64,000 bases of DNA from Ditylenchus dipsaci (lineage: Eukaryota > Nematoda > Chromadorea > Rhabditida > Anguinidae). The translations under genes were made by a program, and so were the position numbers. The stretch lies in the NCBI GenBank assembly GCA_004194705.1, contig SADC01000210.1, forward strand, positions 124,001 to 188,000, read 5' to 3'. Below, piece after piece: positions 52,112 to 61,933 of this stretch; positions within the stretch are counted from its first letter, which is position 1, and the number at the start of each line of letters is the position of its first letter. Under the pieces are notes generated by a model. That model did no database searches, was not told the DNA's origin, and saw nothing but the letters and a program-made list of their open reading frames with translations.

Positions 52112-52535
52112 TACAGTCGATTCTCGATTTAAGGACACCCCCAAAAGTTCGTTCTCCAGCTGGGTCCGACACTTTTTTTAGCTCGATTTTCGAAGCGTTT
52201 TTTTAAAATTCTGTTTTGACAGTCTAGTCGTAAATATAGCAAGGATGCCGATTTTGCCGATCGTTTTCAAATCCAAAAACTTTTTCTTCTAAAAAGCAAA
52301 AACCTCGATTTAAGGACAGGCTTTTTCTAAAATCCCTGTCCTAAATGAAGGATTTGCTTTTTTAGAAGAAAAAGTTTTTGGATTTTGAAAAACGATCGGC
52401 AAATCGACATCCTTGCGATATTTGCGACCAGCTTGTAAACAGAATTTTAAAAAAGCTTCGAAATCGAGCTAAAAAATGTCGGACCCAGCTGGGGAACGAA
52501 CTTTTGGGGCGTCCTTAAATCGAGAGTCGACTGTA
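52112..52535. mobile_element. pogo-like TA-flanked MITE inside the composite
   Basis: 420 bp (52114-52533) between TA dinucleotides. Ends are CAGTCGATTCTCGATTTAAG and its complement CTTAAATCGAGAGTCGACTG. The interior, like the 20478 copy, is a long inverted repeat with AAACCTCGATTTAAGGACAG. It is non-coding. Confidence 0.75.
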
Positions 52536-52647
52536 TGTGAATACCTTACAGGGTACGAAAACTACTCAGTACAGGAATTTCTAAGCAAGTAAAGTCGCTG
52601 TCTTCGCATTATCAAACGTGTTCAGGACACCATTCTAGATGCTGTAT

Positions 52648-52892
52648 TATCTCTATTAATCGGGCAATCTCTATAAAACGGACCCCTTCGACTTTGAAGA
52701 CCTATATCTCAGACCAGAGCAAATATTTCGCGAATCTCTTTTTCGCGTTTTCTTAACTCCCACGAACTCTACCGATTTCCGCTTTTTCTGTTTTAACCGA
52801 GCAGCCAAAAACTTTGAGATTGACCTGAAATTTTTCCGATTTTCGGGGGTTTAAAATAAACGGCATGCCCGTTTAATAGAGATAATACGGTA
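52648..52892. mobile_element. ACCGTATTT-family inverted-repeat element
   Basis: Ends GTATTATCTCTATTAATCGG and CCGTTTAATAGAGATAATAC are inverted. The interior CGAACTCTACCGATTTCCGC matches 22672-22872. Related sequence also occurs near 3610. Confidence 0.6.
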
Positions 52893-52960
52893 GGGTACAT
52901 TGATTTTAATTACTTTCAGCTAAATCCAAAATTTCGGGTTCTGGAGGTCGACATCCATTT

Positions 52961-53073
52961 ATGGCCTGTTCACGTGTTAGATTTAGAGTTAGAGCTCGGG
53001 ATTTCGGTTACGTGAAACCTCTGATCCTAACTCTAACTCGAACTCTAACTCTAACAACGCGAACAAGCCATTA
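52961..53073. repeat. hairpin with AACTCTAACTCT arms
   Basis: Outer arms ATGGCCTGTTCACG and CGCGAACAAGCCAT pair, and inner TTAGAGTTAGAGCT pairs with CTCTAACTCTAA. It is not the nematode telomere repeat (TTAGGC), so I treat it as a small foldback element. Confidence 0.5.
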
Positions 53074-54000
53074 GGGGAGGTACTAAGTAATTCCCATACC
53101 TGCTGAGACTTACGGCTCCAACAGACCTATATTGGTCCTATAAATACATTTATTACTATTATTCGAAGAAAAAAATGTCTGCTACCACCAAGATTTGAAC
53201 CTGTAACCTCAAAATTTAGGGGTGAATTTACCGCCGCCGTTATTTTGGGTAAGCATCATGACCATATCTATTCGGACGCTCACATTACTGGTGAACAGAT
53301 TGCGGTGCACAGATTACGCAAAAACCGATTCCGCAGTATTGCCGCAAGTTGGTAGTATACGTCAAATTTAGGATCCTCTTTGGATGCGCCACAACTGAAT
53401 ACGTAGGATCGACCCTAAGTAGCTTTGACTGTGGCATTTGATTACCGTAAAATTAGTTTGGTTAGATGAGCTTTGCACATTGAAAATATACGTTGCACCG
53501 GAATCCATGTTGGTATTGTCACGATCTAGGAAATTTTTTTTCCAGATCGTAAAGCACTAAATAGCTGATTTTACATAAAAATCCGAATTTCTCAAAAAGT
53601 CGATTTTCAAAATAATCCATCGGCGGCGAGCATGCCCCTTTAAGCTGAAAATCCCCCTCGAAATTGAAAGTCTTCTTGACACATAATTATTCAAGTATAA
53701 AATTTTTATAAATAGATTTTATGAAGATAGCAATTCATTTGAAAATTGAGCATAAACATATATATTCGACGAGATTATGTGTAACACGCAGTAGGTAGTA
53801 AGTTCGAGTGTAAATAATACTCTCAAGTCGACCTCTACTCTGTGTTATTGATTCATGACATTTTTGCTTTGGACCCTCTTGTTTGTTTTTTTACAAATTT
53901 TTCGTTTTGATTTTCCAATTTTGACTTTTGTGTGTTAAGGACCAATAGAAACAAGCTAAAAAAGGTATCTGGATACTCAAATAGATGTAAATCAAGAAAT
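53074..54000. other. non-coding part of the composite element
   Basis: No exon is supported. A minus-strand tRNA-like B-box word (GGTTCAAATC, about 53192-53201) and the inverted GGCGGCGGTAAATT motif (53224-53240) are the only recognisable items. Confidence 0.35.
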
Positions 54001-54575
54001 TTGACCATAATATGGAATTTAGTCGATGTTCGGATTGGTATGTTCTGCCGGAACAAAAAACTGTTCGGGCAGACATGTTCTGCCGGAACAGAATTTTCAT
54101 CGACCGAAAATTGATTGTTCTGCCGGAACACAGATTTAGTTTCGCCGAAACATCAGTGTTTCGGCGAAGTCTGAATGAGCCTTCCGAAAAATTCGTAATG
54201 ATCGAAAGAGTACACTGATAGAGCGAAAGAGAATTGTCCCCGCCAATTCAAATTTGCACATACCACTGCGCTAAAAGCCATAGTCCTTTAAAACGAAAAA
54301 AAAAAGATTTTATGAGCCGTAAATCTAAAATTTTGCTCCGGCAGAGACCTTCACAATTTTGGCCCAAAAGGTGCACACTGGTGCCGTTACTGCTAATGAG
54401 TTTTCTTAACGCATAAACACTTAAGCTATCCTGTATAAAAATGGATTGTTGCATCATATGTCTTGTTAGTCCTTTTGATTGTTGCAACAAAAGCACGATG
54501 AGCCCTGTCTTTCCAACATAAGGAACTAACTTTGAATGAACCACACTTTTCCCAAGTTCAAGTTATACCATTTAG

Positions 54576-54848
54576 CATTGTTATTTTATTGAATATGAAG
54601 TTTAGTGCTGACGCCAGTGCTATCACTTTCACAGCTTTTGGTGATCCATATGGGAATGGATGTCCTCAAGTTTTCACATTCAATCTCAATCAGTCAAATG
54701 TCCTGCCTGTCCAGATCACTGAGGCATAGGAATCAACAGAGGTATTACTATTTTCGATTAAAATATTTGTTATTTTTAGTATCTTCCTATTGTGTCCACA
54801 ACCAACCATATCATTTTTGAGGCTAATTTCCATGCTGCAAGTCTTTAA
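54576..54848 (+). CDS. TolB/PD40-like propeller exons 1-2 (broken)
   Basis: Exon 54576-54741 follows a CCATTTAG acceptor and ends at AGAG|GTATTA. A 38-base intron ends TTTTTAG, and the next exon is 54780-54848. FSADASAITFTAFGDPYGNG and CPQVFTFNLNQSNVLPVQIT have the FSPDG-x-IaFt ... y-x-x-dl ... lT pattern of PD40/TolB beta-propeller blades. An in-frame TAG (about 54727-54729) interrupts the reading, and the following codons (ESTE, then YLPIVSTTNHIIFEANFHAA across the intron) continue in the same frame. Such propellers occur in secreted or periplasmic binding proteins and prolyl peptidases. The enzyme part, if any, is not seen. Confidence 0.5.
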
Positions 54849-55078
54849 GTGTAAAAGCATAAACATAAAACAAAATTTTGACTCAAATTGTTATTGTGAT
54901 CTAAATTTGCATGCAAAAAGCAACTTTTCCTCTTTAATTCAAAATTTTGATCACCCGCTTTAGTATAGATTGAAAAGTGTTCCACCCGAGCGCAAGATCG
55001 AATTTCTGGGAGTTTTCAACTAAATCTAATAATTGTCAGAATAAAGGCAGTTATCGAAAAAAACTATTTTTTTTTCAG

Positions 55079-55200
55079 AACATTTCACCGACCAACTTAA
55101 CGACAAGCAGGGCAAAATAAAGCTGTTCCCTGCACTAATTTTGAATGCTGCCGGGGATGTTAAAAAGAAATGTGAATGCAAATTTACGCAAATATTGTAG
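55079..55200 (+). CDS. exon-like segment after TTTTTTTTCAG
   Basis: A strong acceptor (TTTTTTTTTCAG, ending 55078) precedes 40 open codons (EHFTDQLNDKQGKIKLFP, NAAGDVKKKCECKFTQIL) to a TAG. It lies between clear propeller exons but does not itself show a blade motif. It may be an alternative or broken exon. Confidence 0.3.
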
Positions 55201-55249
55201 TCTCTTATACCTTATTCCGAAAACTTTTTAACTTGTTTGATACACACAG

Positions 55250-55445
55250 GATGCAACCACCTATGAAATTTCTCCAATCTTGATATTTTGTGGCCAATGA
55301 GTATGGAAATATATTAGCTCGCCTAACAGGACCCAAATCTAATTCGGAGCCTTTTCCTACAAAGGAGATGCAGTGGTTTCTAGAGATGGCAAAAGGTGGT
55401 TTATTCCGGAAGTTGCGAGGATGTGGGCGTCTGTTTGTTTAGCAT
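55250..55445 (+). CDS. TolB/PD40-like propeller exon (broken)
   Basis: After a TACACACAG acceptor, DATTYEISPILIF is followed in another frame by FVANEYGNILARLTGPKSNS and in a third by FSYKGDAVVSRDGKRWFIPE. Read in order these form a typical blade (yeisPs ... ifvaneyGN-lT ... ePsFSyKGd). Two one-base breaks within 130 bases are far denser than in a living gene. They are either consensus errors or pseudogene lesions. Confidence 0.5.
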
Positions 55446-55641
55446 TCCTTACAGCGTTACGGACAGAAAGGAGCCTTTGCAGGTGATTCTAGACAAATTT
55501 CCAGATTTATAAATAATAGTTCTTTTTTAACTCAGCAAAAAGAAATACTTTTAGTGCCGCAACTTCAACTTTCTCAAGGGGGGGGGGGGGGGGAATTACG
55601 CCTATAGACAAAACCCATTCGCCCTCAATGAGATATAGGTA

Positions 55642-56059
55642 CTCAAAGCCAGTGTTTTGCTGAGGGACACTTTTCGGACATGTGTGTGAGAGTGAGTGAG
55701 AAGATCATTTGTTTTCACAGCCTCTGAGTGAAGAGATCTAACTAAGAAGTTACCATGATAACAAATTATCATAAGAATTTATCGTAACTAAGAGTGAGAA
55801 TCTCACTGAAAATGAGAATCTCAGCGAAAATTAAGCCACCATCGAAGGTTTTTTGACGGTGAGGACGTTTTTGGGTCTGTGAGTGGGAGTGAGTAAGAGC
55901 AAAATTTTTCCTCACAGGCTCTGAGTAAGAGTGAAAATATTCTTTCTCCTCACAGTCAGTGAGTTAGAGTGAGAATGAAAAAAGCCCTGTGAAAGAGTGA
56001 GTGAAATCCTCAGTGAGATTTCTCACTCGGAGTGAGCTCAGCAAAACACTGCTCGAAGC
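55642..56059. mobile_element. hAT-like element with GAGTGAG arrays
   Basis: 402 bp (55650-56051) between CTCAAAGC (55642-55649) and CTCGAAGC (56052-56059). Termini CAGTGTTTTGCTGAG and CTCAGCAAAACACTG are a perfect inverted pair. Both ends contain GAGTGAGTGAG arrays on the same strand. It sits in an intron or gap of the propeller gene. It is non-coding. Confidence 0.75.
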
Positions 56060-56736
56060 CAATAAGGTACTCGAAGAAGATTTTTTAGAGGAAACACGGT
56101 ATGCACAAAAGTTTTATGTTTCGACATTGTATCTAGTTCATTTCATAGTCGATTTCCAGAAAAAACATTTTAAAAACAGATTACACTAACGATTTTGGTT
56201 TTACACTTAAAAAAGTCACACCAATCTGGCTTGCAAAAAAGCAAAAAGTTTCCACGAAAAGGCTGAAACATGCCACAAAAAAGTTATATTGGCGACAATT
56301 TTTACGATGACTTTTTTCGTGGCATATTACACAACCTTTTTCGCAAAACAAATCAATTTAACCCACTCAAAATCAGATCGGCTAATTTTTTTTTCGATTT
56401 TATCGATAATGACGACCCAGGGGTTTACAAGAGGAAATAAGAAGCGATTTATTTGTCAAAATCCAATGCTAAAAATTAAAAAGGATTTTGTGTAGTTGAC
56501 CGGCCCAGAAATTGGGTTAAAAGCTTGTTATGGAGGAGCCTCCTTTAATCATGAGAGCTCAATATTGTTTTCCATGGATATACTGTCCCCAAAAATGCTG
56601 AACAATCAATTAAATGCAACTGATGCTGCTCAATTTGATGCTATCCTAAAGTGTTTCTGACATTTATTAACCAGTACATGCAAGCTGTTTAGATTAAACT
56701 TGTTTTCCCACCTAATTCTCACTCTTTCTGCAAAAC
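56060..56736 (+). other. intron or spacer, no exon seen
   Basis: AT-rich sequence between propeller exons. One 68-codon open frame (56289-56495) has no blade motif or splice signals and is not called. Confidence 0.35.
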
Positions 56737-57000
56737 ATGGTGTTGAATACAGTGGAACAGCTTGATAATAAGGCACCCCAATATGTCATTGAGAAGGTTT
56801 TTTTATGCGCTATACTTCATCAAAGTTCGCTAACCATTTGCAGTTATTTTCCACAATTTATTGGTGATACCCGAAAAGTTGTGTATACAGCCAGGAAAGA
56901 ATCTAATAAAGCAGAGACACTGGTCTGAAACAGATAAATATCAGCTTAGACTTTAGATTTGGATGCTAGTTCGGATTATCCGGTGGGTTTTGTTAAACTT
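56737..57000 (+). CDS. propeller exons with 47-base intron (broken)
   Basis: 56737-56796 (VLNTVEQLDNKAPQYVIEK) ends at GAGAAG|GTTTTT, and a 47-base intron ends ACCATTTGCAG at 56843. The next exon contains YFPQFIGDTRKVVYTARKES, a clear PD40 strand pair (P-x-F-x-x-D-x-r-k-V-v-Y-t). Splicing exactly at these sites puts the second exon one base out of frame, as in other exons here. LDASSDYPVGFVKLP near 56958-57000 may be the continuation. Confidence 0.45.
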
Positions 57001-57159
57001 CCGTAGCTTTCTTATACAGTTAACTATCTATAATTTTATTTTATTTTCACTGGAGATAAATGTTATTATCACGCTAAATTTTAAAGTTTCTAATCTAGAT
57101 TTCCTCTCTAAATTCTCCACCTCGATGGCTTCCATAAGCGCTGAAGCAGAAAAATAGTA

Positions 57160-57361
57160 TTGTAAGTGATCGACAAAATCCAGAATTGCCTTTGCAAGTC
57201 TACGTGGCTGACTTCAATCTGAGCGCTCTTTACGATGTATCTACTCCCTGACCGACCAATATGCCAATGACCGCGCCCTATCCCAAAATAAAAAGAGGAA
57301 AATTAGAGAAGAAGATTGGCTAGATTTACAGCCACCACCCTTCGATGGCTTTATACACTTG
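57160..57361 (+). CDS. propeller exon ending at GTAGGT donor (broken)
   Basis: SDRQNPELPLQVYVADFNLS, then in the next frame LTDQYANDRALSQNKKRKIR and DWLDLQPPPFDGFIHL, up to CACTTG|GTAGGT at 57361/57362. QVYVADFNLS...LTDQ is a blade strand of the PD40 type. The frame changes once at ACTCCCTGACC (about 57233-57243). Confidence 0.45.
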
Positions 57362-57547
57362 GTAGGTATATTTTAGTAGAATAAATTATTTTATACCTTT
57401 TGTTATTAGATAAGGAAATACAACTGAAAAATGTAAAGCAAGTCACATTTGGTGTTGAATAGAAACCATACTTGAGGTGACCAGTTAAGTAGTTGACACA
57501 ATAATTTGAAGTTGTGTGTTGTTTAAGCAGTGATGCAAGCAAACTAA

Positions 57548-57650
57548 TTTACCAGGCATCAGGTGACTACTATGGAAATTCATGTCCTCAGTTTACCAGC
57601 TGGATTTGAGCGAGATCCGGCAGTACAAAAGGCTCGCCGTATAAGCACAG
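57548..57650 (+). CDS. propeller exon, duplicate of the 54.6-kb blade (broken)
   Basis: After a TTACCAG acceptor, ASGDYYGNSCPQ parallels GDPYGNGCPQ of the exon at 54576. One base out of frame, QLDLSEIRQYKRLA gives the following strand (y-x-l-D-l-s ... kRLa). The similarity suggests tandem blades or duplicated genes. Confidence 0.45.
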
Positions 57651-59522
57651 GTCTGATTAACGACATTTGTTTATGGCTTCGTGTTTTTCTCTTTTCTCAA
57701 ATATTAATGGCCCAGTCCATAGTCGGGTTCAACATTTAAGGTCAACATTTTTTAAATTCAGAAAATGTCAATGTTTTTCTTCATACATTTTAATTTTGAT
57801 GTTTATGACCCTAGGGCAACTTTTCGAGCTCTACACAAAAATACAGGCCGCTTTTCGAGTGACTTTAAAAAACTTGACGTATGAAAATCGGTGGGCAAAA
57901 AATATGGACGGGTCTACAAAAGGTTCAAGATTTGCCAAAAAAAATTAGAGACAAATTTTAAATTTTCGTTAAGCCATCTTAAAAATTGATATTTTAGCAC
58001 TTTAAAGGAATCCTGATCCCAGGGATCAACGTGACTATAGACACAGCCAATCGTTTATCTTCGCAGTTGAGATTTTTTATAACCGCCTGCTGAAAAAACG
58101 ACAGTCCACGTCCGATTTACACGTCCGGGATCGAGTTCTCTATTTGTTGAAGGGGACCATATGTTTATTAACACTCGCATTACTGTTGAACGTTGGTGCG
58201 TACTTGTGCAGAATTTTAACGCTGAACAAAGATAGCGCTAGTAGTGTTTTCAGAACTGAAAAAGACAGTTTTACAAGGTCATATATTAACACCTTAAATT
58301 TAAAGTTCATTCTGCAAAGTGCGTTTTGTAGCTTTTTATCTGCGCTACAACCATATTTTTGAAAACATAGCGTAACATAACAATTTTAATGAATTTTCAG
58401 ATGAATAAATACTTGTCAAATTTTTCAAAATTATCTTACAAGGTGTTTGGAGTAAAATGGTCACTAATCACACTAATGAAGAAAAATTTCTTTTTTCATT
58501 ATAAGAAATAAAAATTGATAAGTAGTTATCACCTTAAAAATTCATTGACAAAGACAAAAAATCTAAATTCCTTGAATTTTTTTCAAATTCAGTTCATTTA
58601 GGGTTGTACAATTCTCCGGAATTTCCAGTTTTTCCTTATTAAATCCTCCAAATACTCGAGAGAATTCTCGGAGAATTCTCCTGATTTTTATTTTTCGGAG
58701 AATTATACAACCTTAATTCATTTTTTAAAAAATAACTAAAAAGGCGTATTTCTCCAGACTTATCTACTGAAAATTTAATTAAAAGATTTGCTCTACAAGA
58801 AAGTGTATAATGTGTTCGTTAAATTTTATATTTGCATAAGTTGGGCTAAGTAAACCAAGAATGCTCAAATTTCCTGAATTTGGTATTTTTCCAAGAATGC
58901 CTTTTTTGAGTAAGATATCTATCATCGAAAACAACAATAATACACCGTTTTGTAGCGTGAAGACTGCAGTGCCTGAAAACGGTAATGCGAGTGTTAAGGA
59001 AAAGGCTTTTAAACCCATAAGCCAATGGCTGGTTTCACAGATAAAAACATTTAAATACCGCTGTATACAGTGGTTCTGATACTGACAGTGACACTCGAAT
59101 ATTTTATTTAGTGCCACTGTCATTCTGATGTCACTGTCACGGTAAAAAAAACACTGGCTGCATAGCAATTTAAAATAAATCCAATTTTTCTATTATACAT
59201 TGTGAAACTGGCTCATCCACTGATAAAACATGATTTGGTTCTTTTTTTTTATACCGAATACCACATTTTTGTGTTACTGTTTTCCTCTAAAGTGAACGTC
59301 CAAAGTAACTCAAACATGGTCAACTACGTTTACTTTGGATGATATAACTTGCAATTCTCTTAAGCAACTCATCGAAGTGATTCTCGTTCTTGATATGATT
59401 ACTTTAACAAAGATTTAACCAAAAGTAGAAAAAGCGGTATTCGGTATAAAGGATAAGAACCCATGATTTTGGCCTTTCTCCAAATTGAGTAACCCTGGCA
59501 AGCCGACTAAGCGACTATTTGT
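57651..59522 (+). other. intron or spacer with one hairpin
   Basis: No convincing exon. 58611-58712 is a hairpin element listed separately. A 129-codon minus-strand open frame (58779-59168) has no domain, and its region is open on both strands, so it is not called. Confidence 0.35.
58611..58712. repeat. GGGTTGTACAATTCTCC hairpin element
   Basis: GGGTTGTACAATTCTCCGG on the left is mirrored by CGGAGAATTATACAACC on the right, with GAGAATTCTC palindromes in between. It resembles the AGGGTTGTCGGGTACCCG start at 63263. No clear target duplication. Confidence 0.5.
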
Positions 59523-59527
59523 CACAA

Positions 59528-59908
59528 ATTATATAATTTTTCAGGGTTTGGTAAAGCAAATACATTCGGCTACTACAATGCCTCCTACTATGCTATTTAT
59601 TCTAGCGATTTCTAAGTGTAATTTTATTAATATATTCTTTTTCGTTAACCTTTTTTACTCTTATTAGACAGCACTTGACATAGGAGATATGCAAGACACA
59701 GGTTGTAATCCATCTAAAATCTGCGTAGAGCAAGTGAAATCAGGACAAACATGCAGCAAATCATCTGAAGAATTTACTGCTTCTCCCACACCTTTCAAGC
59801 AAATAAGTTTAGCAACATTGTCGACAGTTGATTAACTATTCACCCCTACTGGTTAACTATGATGGAATGGTCGCTGTTTCTCGTCTTTCCAGTAGAGTCG
59901 CTATAACT
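59528..59908 (+). CDS. two exons of the propeller gene region (broken)
   Basis: After TAATTTTTCAG comes GKANTFGYYNASYYAIYSSD (about 59530-59596), then an intron ending TCTTATTAG, then TALDIGDMQDTGCNPSKICV onward from 59669. After a one-base shift, NYSPLLVNYDGMVAVSRLSS runs to a perfect donor ACT|GTAAGT at 59908/59909. The first part is Cys-containing and not blade-like. The second part (LLVNYDGMVAVSRL) is. Confidence 0.45.
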
Positions 59909-59988
59909 GTAAGTTCCAGCATACTCGATAATGATGATCCATCCATTGTGCATAAATACCATAATATTAATGTATAATTAACTGAGTA

Positions 59989-60222
59989 AAGGCCATCGCC
60001 GTCTCCGACAACGGTTGTCCCCCACCAATTAAAATGTTTTCTTTATCGTTGGATTTACGTACAATTTTTCAACTTGGTTCCAACATAACTATACCTAAAT
60101 TAAATTCTAGGCCTTGTTTTGCTAGAAACCCAGCTGAAAAATCCGTACAGAAGTTCAATGATTAGGCAAAAAATTTGAATTGGTGCGGGGAAAATTCAAA
60201 ACAGGTGGCAATGGCCCTTTAA
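59989..60222. mobile_element. TTAA-family foldback, diverged copy
   Basis: Left end AAAGGCCATCGCCGTCTCCG and right end GTGGCAATGGCCCTTTAA are related to the 1703-1896 MITE. TTAA is intact on the right (60219-60222) and changed to GTAA on the left. The interior shares AATTGGTGCGGGG-like sequence. It is non-coding. Confidence 0.5.
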
Positions 60223-60344
60223 GGTGATTTATTATAATGATTAAGGTGATCATATTAACCATATCCACCTTTGTTCTTGCAAAAATATACCAAAAGAATC
60301 AACAGGGGACCAAGACAAAAATGGCAACCTATTCTAACGCGTGT

Positions 60345-61080
60345 CCCACAAGTTCGGAACGGAATTTTGAGCTAATTTTTCAAATTAAAAAATGTTTATA
60401 AAAACAGTTTTAAAAGTTAGCTTTTGTAGCTCTGTTCATCCTCTTTCCAATAGTATATAAAACTTTCTTGGATAAATCACCATTTGGCTCCAAAAACTTG
60501 GGATGTCGTTTTGAAAAGTTGACGAGCATTTTCAGTACTTTAAGTGATCGAAAATTTCAACCAGTATTAATTGTTACGGCAACAACTTTACTTTATGCTG
60601 TAGCGCGATACAAGCTGCAAAAGCATCTTACAGAATAGTTTTCGAAAATCTAAATGCCGGGCAGCGAGCGATTGCGCAATTTCAAATTGCGCAAATGCCA
60701 ATTGCGCGAATGCAAATTGCGCTAAAATCACCTTACCAGATTCTTCTTCGCAAAATCGGCATGTCGGATTGTTAGAGATAAAAAAAACGCAAGTAAAAAT
60801 AGCACCCTGGTTTCGATTGAAAATGTATGGTTAACATTATTCCTAGCAATTTTAAGCCTTATCAGGATTTTGGCGCAATTTGAATTTGCGCAATCGCTCG
60901 CTGCCAAATTCTGAGATGGCCTTTCTAGAAAAAAACAATTTCTGTAAAAAATGACAAAAATCTAACCTTTTTCCAACTTTTTGCATTTGGTCGTTTTCAA
61001 AGCAATTGCTTTTTTCTCAAACGGCCATATCTCAACATTCAGATTTTGAACAACCATTCTTTGAAATGAGTTTTGTAGCT
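60345..61080. mobile_element. relative of the 1.1-kb hairpin, with nested insert
   Basis: The left arm (GTAGCTCTGTTCATCCTCTT, GTCGTTTTGAAAAGTTGACG) is clearly related to 23600-23705, and the right part (CATATCTCAACATTCAGATT) to 23850. The tRNA-like heads are not recognisable. A separate element, 60660-60905, is inserted within it. Confidence 0.5.
60660..60905. mobile_element. ATTGCGCAA-array element, nested
   Basis: Inverted ends GGCAGCGAGCGATTGCGCAA and TTGCGCAATCGCTCGCTGCC are perfect over 20 bases. Just inside are several ATTGCGCAA/TTGCGCAAT words. Flanks (AAATGC, AAATTC) hint at a short duplication, but it is imperfect. The style resembles the hAT-like elements with subterminal arrays. 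Confidence 0.6.
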
Positions 61081-61146
61081 AATTTTCCTTAAAATAAATG
61101 TATTTGACATTGAACAGTATTAATACAGGAAATCTTTTTTTTTCAG

Positions 61147-61933
61147 ATGAAATTGGTAAATAGCACAACCACAGATATTTTCCTGTTGAACCTGGATCTG
61201 ATCAATTTTTACAGGTTTGCTACCATAAATTCAAATTTAAATCCTCTCGAATTTCTCGAAATTTTATCATATTTTGACAACATTATTTGTTCAATGATGT
61301 TTACAGTTAACTTCTGGCCCTGGCTACAAAGGATCGCCCTCATTCAGTCCCGATGACACCAAAATCGGTACTGTTTTGTAGAAAAGTACTTACACCATCA
61401 ATTTATACGGAAATTTACAATTTTCTTGGCGGTCTTACTCTTTCTACGATTGAAAACATTTAAAGGAGTCAACAAAATCTTTTAATTAACTTTTGGTGGT
61501 TTAACTGGATTAAATTTATTAAGTGCAAATATTTGTTTTGTTTTATTTTGATATATTTTAGTTTACACTGCATATTACCAACAGATGAAGTTGATGTTGA
61601 ACGTTGGAATGAATTGATCTCTAATGACACAATTGATTCAACTAGAATGGAACTGTACTCTGTAGATATTTCTGGTATTGACGCTAATTTGACTACTCTA
61701 TCATCTGATAAAATCAGAGGATGTCTCTGGATGAAATTAGTCTATTAAACTGGACGTCTAGTGCTAGTCTGCCAACTAATAATAACATTAAAAAAGTTTT
61801 ATCAACTTGGAAAATCAGAAAGTATGCGCCTGTAATTTGTATTAAAATAACTGTTTATATTCTAGGCTGACTAATTTTGGACTGCAACATGGGCACCGTT
61901 CTTTGTTAGCAATTACAGAATTGTTTTTACAAG
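61147..61933 (+). CDS. TolB/PD40-like propeller exons, best preserved block
   Basis: Four exons: 61147-61214, 61307-61367, 61562-61821 and 61866-61933, with introns of 92, 194 and 44 bases (acceptors TTTTTTTTTCAG, GTTTACAG, ATTTTAG, ATTCTAG; last donor AG|GCAAGT). TTDIFLLNLDLINFY and LTSGPGYKGSPSFSPDDTKI join across the second exon boundary to VYTAYYQQ in the third exon, exactly a PD40 blade (dIyllnld ... LTsgpgy-gsPsFSPDg-kIvYt). MELYSVDISGIDANLTTL is the next blade. The third-fourth exon junction reads cleanly (STWKIRK to LTNFGLQHGHRSLL). Three one-base breaks remain (first junction, about 61581 and about 61722). Confidence 0.6.

Larger units (their letters stand above)
49041..54291. mobile_element. 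5.2-kb TTAA-flanked composite foldback
   Basis: Outer ends 49045 and 54287 are flanked by TTAA (49041-49044, 54288-54291). The ends match the small TTAA MITE family (AGGACCATGG; CCATAGTCCT). Arms of about 250 bases pair: ACACTTCTCTTTCGTC with its complement, then GGCTCATTCAGACTTCGCCG at 49130 against CGGCGAAGTCTGAATGAGCC at 54162, then repeated GTTCTGCCGGAACA palindromes. Inside lie a unit with inverted minisatellite ends and a Ulp1-like gene (49484-51885), a pogo-like MITE (52114-52533), a small ACCGTATTT element (52648-52892) and tRNA-like relics. Either a large TTAA element captured these or the arms were carried apart by nested insertions. Confidence 0.6.

Noticed and set aside
52961..53073. 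Telomere-like repeat (AACTCTAACTCTAAC)
   Set aside because: Neither TTAGGC nor TTAGGG; only a few copies, and they form the arms of a small hairpin.
58779..59168. 129-codon minus-strand open frame
   Set aside because: The plus strand is also open over part of it, no domain is visible and it lies within the span of plus-strand propeller exons.
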